Positions 5,731-8,491 of a stretch of DNA of 8,491 nt are shown here, in pieces. Location of the stretch: NCBI GenBank assembly GCA_030600975.1, contig JAUVUL010000042.1, positions 1-8,491 of the forward strand, in the 5' to 3' direction. Both the position numbers and the translations under genes were made by a program. Within the stretch, counting starts at the first letter, position 1. Every line of letters begins with the position of its first letter. The stretch is from Candidatus Aegiribacteria sp. (GTDB lineage Bacteria; Fermentibacterota; Fermentibacteria; Fermentibacterales; JCC-6). The notes beneath the pieces were generated by a model. The model had not been told where the DNA came from and did not search any database. It was given only the letters and a program-made list of their open reading frames with translations.

Positions 5731-8232
5731 ATGATTGAAAATGCAGTCAATTCAGACAATCCTTCCGATGCTTCAGATTTGCAGAGTGGGGAGCTTGCCG
5801 ATTTACTGAGGTTGAAGCAGTCCATCCTTGATTACATTGAGCTGGAGAAGGCAGTTGCCGAAATATCCTCTGAGTTCGCACGACTGAAGCCGGAAGAGGT
5901 TGATTCGGCAATCGACCGTGCGCTGGCCAGACTGGGACATCTTACGGGTGCCGAACGGTCGAACATATTTACCTTCCGGGATGAAGAGAAATTCTTGGAT
6001 AATACACATGAATGGTGTTGTGATGGTATTGAATCCCGGAAGGATATGCTTCAGAGAATCCCTTCTGACAGACTCTCATGGTTAATAGGCAGGCTTCGTG
6101 ATTTCGAGCTCATGAATATTACCGATACATCAGAACTCCCGCGCGGTGCCCTTGATGAAATAAATATCCTCGGTGCAGGGGAGGTAAAATCACTCATCAT
6201 GCTTCCGATGGTGCAGTACGGAAGTCTTATCGGTTTTCTGGTAGTTGATACTATAAGAGAAAAACACCTTTGGTCTGAGGATACATGCCTTGTTCTCAAA
6301 CTTGCAAGTGAAATGATTTCAAATGCGTTGGATCGCATAAAGACGGAAGATGCTCTCAGGGAAAGCAGGAAAATATTCAGATCCGTATTCAACAGCATCG
6401 ATGAGATTCTGATGTTTCTTGACAGTGAATTCACAATACAGAATGTGAACCTGGCATGCTCAAGAATGATGAATATTCCCCTTGAGGAGTTTCAGGGCAG
6501 GAAATGCTACAGTCTTCTATATCACAGAGAAGAAGTCTGCGAAGACTGCCCTGCTCTTGAAACCGTGAAGGCCGAGAAACCTGCCAGTAGTTTGAGATAC
6601 CGACCTGACGGCATGATTCTTAACGAATCAGTTTATCCTGCATTTGACGGTAATGGCAGAGTATCAGGAGCGGTCGTGATAGCGACGGACGTAACTGAAA
6701 CCAAGCATAATGAACGGAAAATGAATGAGCGGCGGGAATTTCTTGAAGCTCTCCTTACCTCCGCGCCGGATGCAATAGTAACCCTGAACCCCGAGCAAAG
6801 GATACTCGACTGGAATCCAGGGGCGGAAAAGCTGTTCGGGTACACCAGTGATGAGGCTGTTGGCAGAAATATTGATGATCTTGTGACAGGGTCTGATGTT
6901 GAACAAGAGGCCAGAGGTTTCACCATCATGATACTCCAAGGGAAAGAAATATCTCCTGTAGAAACGGTTCGGTATCGCAAGGATGGTACCCTGGTGGATG
7001 TTCTGGTTTCTGGATCGCCGATCATGCTGGATGGTGAACTTGTAGCGGTGCTTGCGATCTACACTGATATCACTGAGAAGAAGCGGGCTCGGGAGGAGCT
7101 TGCCAGAAGAACCCGCCTTGAATCACTGGCAACCCTTGCCGGAGGGCTTGCGCACGATTTCAATAATTTGCTTAGCGGTATCTTCGGTAATATTTCACTT
7201 GCGAAAGACAATCTTCCAAAAGACAGTGCAGCCTACAGTTTTATTGAAGCCATGGATAATGCCATGGAAAGAGCAACAGGGCTTACACAGCAGCTTCTGA
7301 CCTTTGCCAGAGGCAGTGAACCAGTAGTTGAACCTGTCGATCCCGGGAAGACGCTCCAGGAATCTTTGGAGTTCAACCTTGCGGGCAGTTCAGTCAGACA
7401 CGATCTTGCGATAGCAGAGAATATCTGGAGGGTAAGCGCGGACAGGCGTCAGTTAGCCCAGGTAATATCAAACCTTATAATAAACGCAAAGCAGGCCATG
7501 CCTTCCGGCGGAAGTCTTTACATTGATGCCGCGAATTTTCAGCACAGAGGCGGAACCGTCCTGGGACTGGATGCGGGAAATTTCGTACGAATTTCCATAC
7601 GTGATGAAGGGAATGGCATCCAGGAAGAAAACCTTGAGAGAATATTCGATCCTTACTTCAGCACCAAGAAGGAGGGCAGCGGCCTGGGTCTGGCGGTTGT
7701 TCACTCCATAGTGCAGAAGCACGGGGGAGTGATGGGTGTGGAATCCGCTCCTGGAGAAGGTGCCTGTTTTACTGTTTATCTGCCGGCTGCAGAGAAGACT
7801 TACACGGCAGATAGAAAGAATTCGGTTTCAGGAGAACCGCCTGCGGAATCCACTGAAGTACGCGTTCTGATAATGGATGACGAAAGAATGATCAGGAATG
7901 TCCTGGCAGCTATGCTGGAAAGGCTTGGCTGTTCGGTTGATCAGACTGTGAACGGCGATCAGGCCATATCAATGTACAAAGACAGCATAGTTTCAGGCGA
8001 AGTATATGATCTGATAATAATGGACCTTACGATTCCCGGTGGTAAAGGTGGAAAAGAGGCGGTTCAGGATATCCTTGAAATCGATCCGGAAGCGACTGTA
8101 ATTGTGTCAAGCGGCTACTCCACCGACCCCATAATGGCTGAATACGAGTCATACGGATTTGCGGATGTACTTGTAAAGCCCTACAAAATGGAGAATCTCC
8201 AGGAAGTCGTATACCGGGTGCTTTCGAACTGA
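5731..8232 (+). CDS. Cytoplasmic hybrid sensor histidine kinase (GAF-PAS-PAS-HisKA-HATPase-REC)
   Basis: From ATG 5731 the protein has 833 residues and no membrane segment, so it should sense a cytoplasmic signal. Domains in order: a leading helix (17-45), GAF (about 45-200), PAS1 (about 207-325) ending DVTETK, PAS2 (331-455) ending DITEKK, HisKA with GGLAHDFNNLL and phospho-acceptor His475, and HATPase with N box LIINAKQA (Asn585), DEGNGI (Asp625), FDPYF (640 region) and GSGLGLAVV. After a linker comes a REC domain with Asp716-Asp717, acceptor Asp765 and Lys816. All catalytic residues needed for autophosphorylation and transfer to the REC domain are present. There is no DNA-binding output, so a separate phosphotransfer protein or response regulator elsewhere is expected. 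PAS1 carries Cys259, Cys270 and Cys273 (VCEDCP). A GTG at 5653 would add 26 residues unlike an N-terminus and cover the leader hairpin; 5731 is preferred, though its ribosome site (GGAT) is weak. Signal unknown. Confidence 0.93.
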   Translation: MIENAVNSDNPSDASDLQSGELADLLRLKQSILDYIELEKAVAEISSEFARLKPEEVDSAIDRALARLGHLTGAERSNIFTFRDEEKFLDNTHEWCCDGIESRKDMLQRIPSDRLSWLIGRLRDFELMNITDTSELPRGALDEINILGAGEVKSLIMLPMVQYGSLIGFLVVDTIREKHLWSEDTCLVLKLASEMISNALDRIKTEDALRESRKIFRSVFNSIDEILMFLDSEFTIQNVNLACSRMMNIPLEEFQGRKCYSLLYHREEVCEDCPALETVKAEKPASSLRYRPDGMILNESVYPAFDGNGRVSGAVVIATDVTETKHNERKMNERREFLEALLTSAPDAIVTLNPEQRILDWNPGAEKLFGYTSDEAVGRNIDDLVTGSDVEQEARGFTIMILQGKEISPVETVRYRKDGTLVDVLVSGSPIMLDGELVAVLAIYTDITEKKRAREELARRTRLESLATLAGGLAHDFNNLLSGIFGNISLAKDNLPKDSAAYSFIEAMDNAMERATGLTQQLLTFARGSEPVVEPVDPGKTLQESLEFNLAGSSVRHDLAIAENIWRVSADRRQLAQVISNLIINAKQAMPSGGSLYIDAANFQHRGGTVLGLDAGNFVRISIRDEGNGIQEENLERIFDPYFSTKKEGSGLGLAVVHSIVQKHGGVMGVESAPGEGACFTVYLPAAEKTYTADRKNSVSGEPPAESTEVRVLIMDDERMIRNVLAAMLERLGCSVDQTVNGDQAISMYKDSIVSGEVYDLIIMDLTIPGGKGGKEAVQDILEIDPEATVIVSSGYSTDPIMAEYESYGFADVLVKPYKMENLQEVVYRVLSN

Positions 8233-8285
8233 TCGTACCGGCGCAGATTTCCTGCTTCACATTACTTATTCCGAATTTGTACTGA

Positions 8286-8313
8286 TTGCAGATATTGCAT
8301 AATTGATTATATT
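8286..8313 (+). promoter_or_regulatory. Candidate promoter of glnA
   Basis: TTGCAG at 8286-8291 and TATATT at 8308-8313 are 16 bases apart, a moderate sigma70-like pair (3 of 6 and 5 of 6 matches) in an AT-rich gap. No GG-N10-GC element of a sigma54 promoter was found by eye; the nearest has a spacing of 9. Confidence 0.3.
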
Positions 8314-8348
8314 CCGGAAGCGATATGCAGATCTCTGGATGATAAACA

Positions 8349-8372
8349 TATATATTTCAATGGAAATATGTA
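8349..8372 (+). promoter_or_regulatory. AT-rich hairpin or palindrome upstream of glnA
   Basis: TATATATTTC and GAAATATGTA form a 10-pair stem (one G-T wobble) around the loop AATG, ending 12 bases before the AGAAGG ribosome site of glnA. It could be a dimeric regulator's operator or an RNA leader structure. It lacks a following T-run, which argues against a terminator for the kinase gene. Confidence 0.4.
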
Positions 8373-8396
8373 GATTGATACGGAAGAAGGTTGTAT

Positions 8397-8491
8397 ATGT
8401 CAGTATCCGCTAAATTGATTCTTTCTGAATGCGAAAAACATAACGTGCACTTTCTACGGCTTCAATTCACAGATATCGACGGCATCATCAA
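8397..8491 (+). CDS. glnA: Glutamine synthetase, type I, N-terminal fragment (cut by window edge)
   Basis: Only the first 31 codons are inside the window: MSVSAKLILSECEK, then HNVHFLRLQFTDIDGII. The piece FLRLQFTDIDGIIK matches the start of the N-terminal beta-grasp domain of type I glutamine synthetase (compare the usual F-R-x-x-F-T-D-x-x-G-x-x-K pattern). The full enzyme, a cytoplasmic dodecamer, makes glutamine from glutamate, ammonia and ATP and is the main route of nitrogen assimilation. AGAAGG lies six bases before the ATG, a good ribosome site that fixes the start. A candidate promoter and an AT-rich hairpin precede it. The catalytic domain is outside the window, so activity and subtype cannot be judged. 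Confidence 0.82.
   Translation, partial: MSVSAKLILSECEKHNVHFLRLQFTDIDGII

Noticed and set aside
8316..8328. GG and GC dinucleotides upstream of glnA as a sigma54 promoter.
   Set aside because: The spacing is 9 bases instead of 10 and the surrounding bases do not match TGGCAC-N5-TTGCA.

Overview
The window reads as ordinary bacterial chromosome: long, closely packed genes, medium GC, and no insertion sequence, phage gene, tRNA, rRNA or CRISPR array that I can see. The organism cannot be named from this sequence. An ATP-type PEP carboxykinase, a B12-binding radical SAM protein and a soluble multi-PAS hybrid histidine kinase together suggest a metabolically flexible, probably anaerobic or facultative Gram-negative-type bacterium. 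This is inference.

Left half (1-3523, minus strand). Three genes are read leftward and look like one operon, in transcription order: a UMF1/Atg22-like MFS transporter, an unrecognised polytopic membrane protein, and a cobalamin-binding-type radical SAM enzyme that runs off the left edge. The junctions are very tight: an ATGA overlap between genes 1 and 2, and a TTGGGTAA overlap between genes 2 and 3. The radical SAM gene has no ATG near its 5' end; its frame opens at a TTG inside the stop region of the upstream gene. The MFS frame also lacks ATG, GTG or TTG before codon 28, so its true start is either a CTG or is hidden by a frameshift.

Middle (3524-5730). A short divergent intergenic region separates the operon from pckA (rightward), the gluconeogenic PEP carboxykinase. 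After pckA come about 420 bases with no confident gene. They hold two hairpins, a doubtful 53-codon Cys-rich frame on the minus strand, and a good sigma70-type promoter (TTGACT, 17 bases, TATCAT) followed by a leader hairpin.

Right (5731-8491). That promoter should drive a large cytoplasmic hybrid sensor kinase (GAF, PAS, PAS, HisKA, HATPase, REC). It has no membrane segment and no DNA-binding output domain. After a 164-base gap with a strong AT-rich hairpin, a glutamine synthetase gene (glnA) begins and is cut by the right edge.

Functionally, a carbon-metabolism gene, a sensor of unknown signal and the main nitrogen-assimilation gene lie side by side, but each has its own spacing and nothing in the sequence proves they are co-regulated. 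The least explained part is the transporter / membrane protein / B12 radical SAM cassette.
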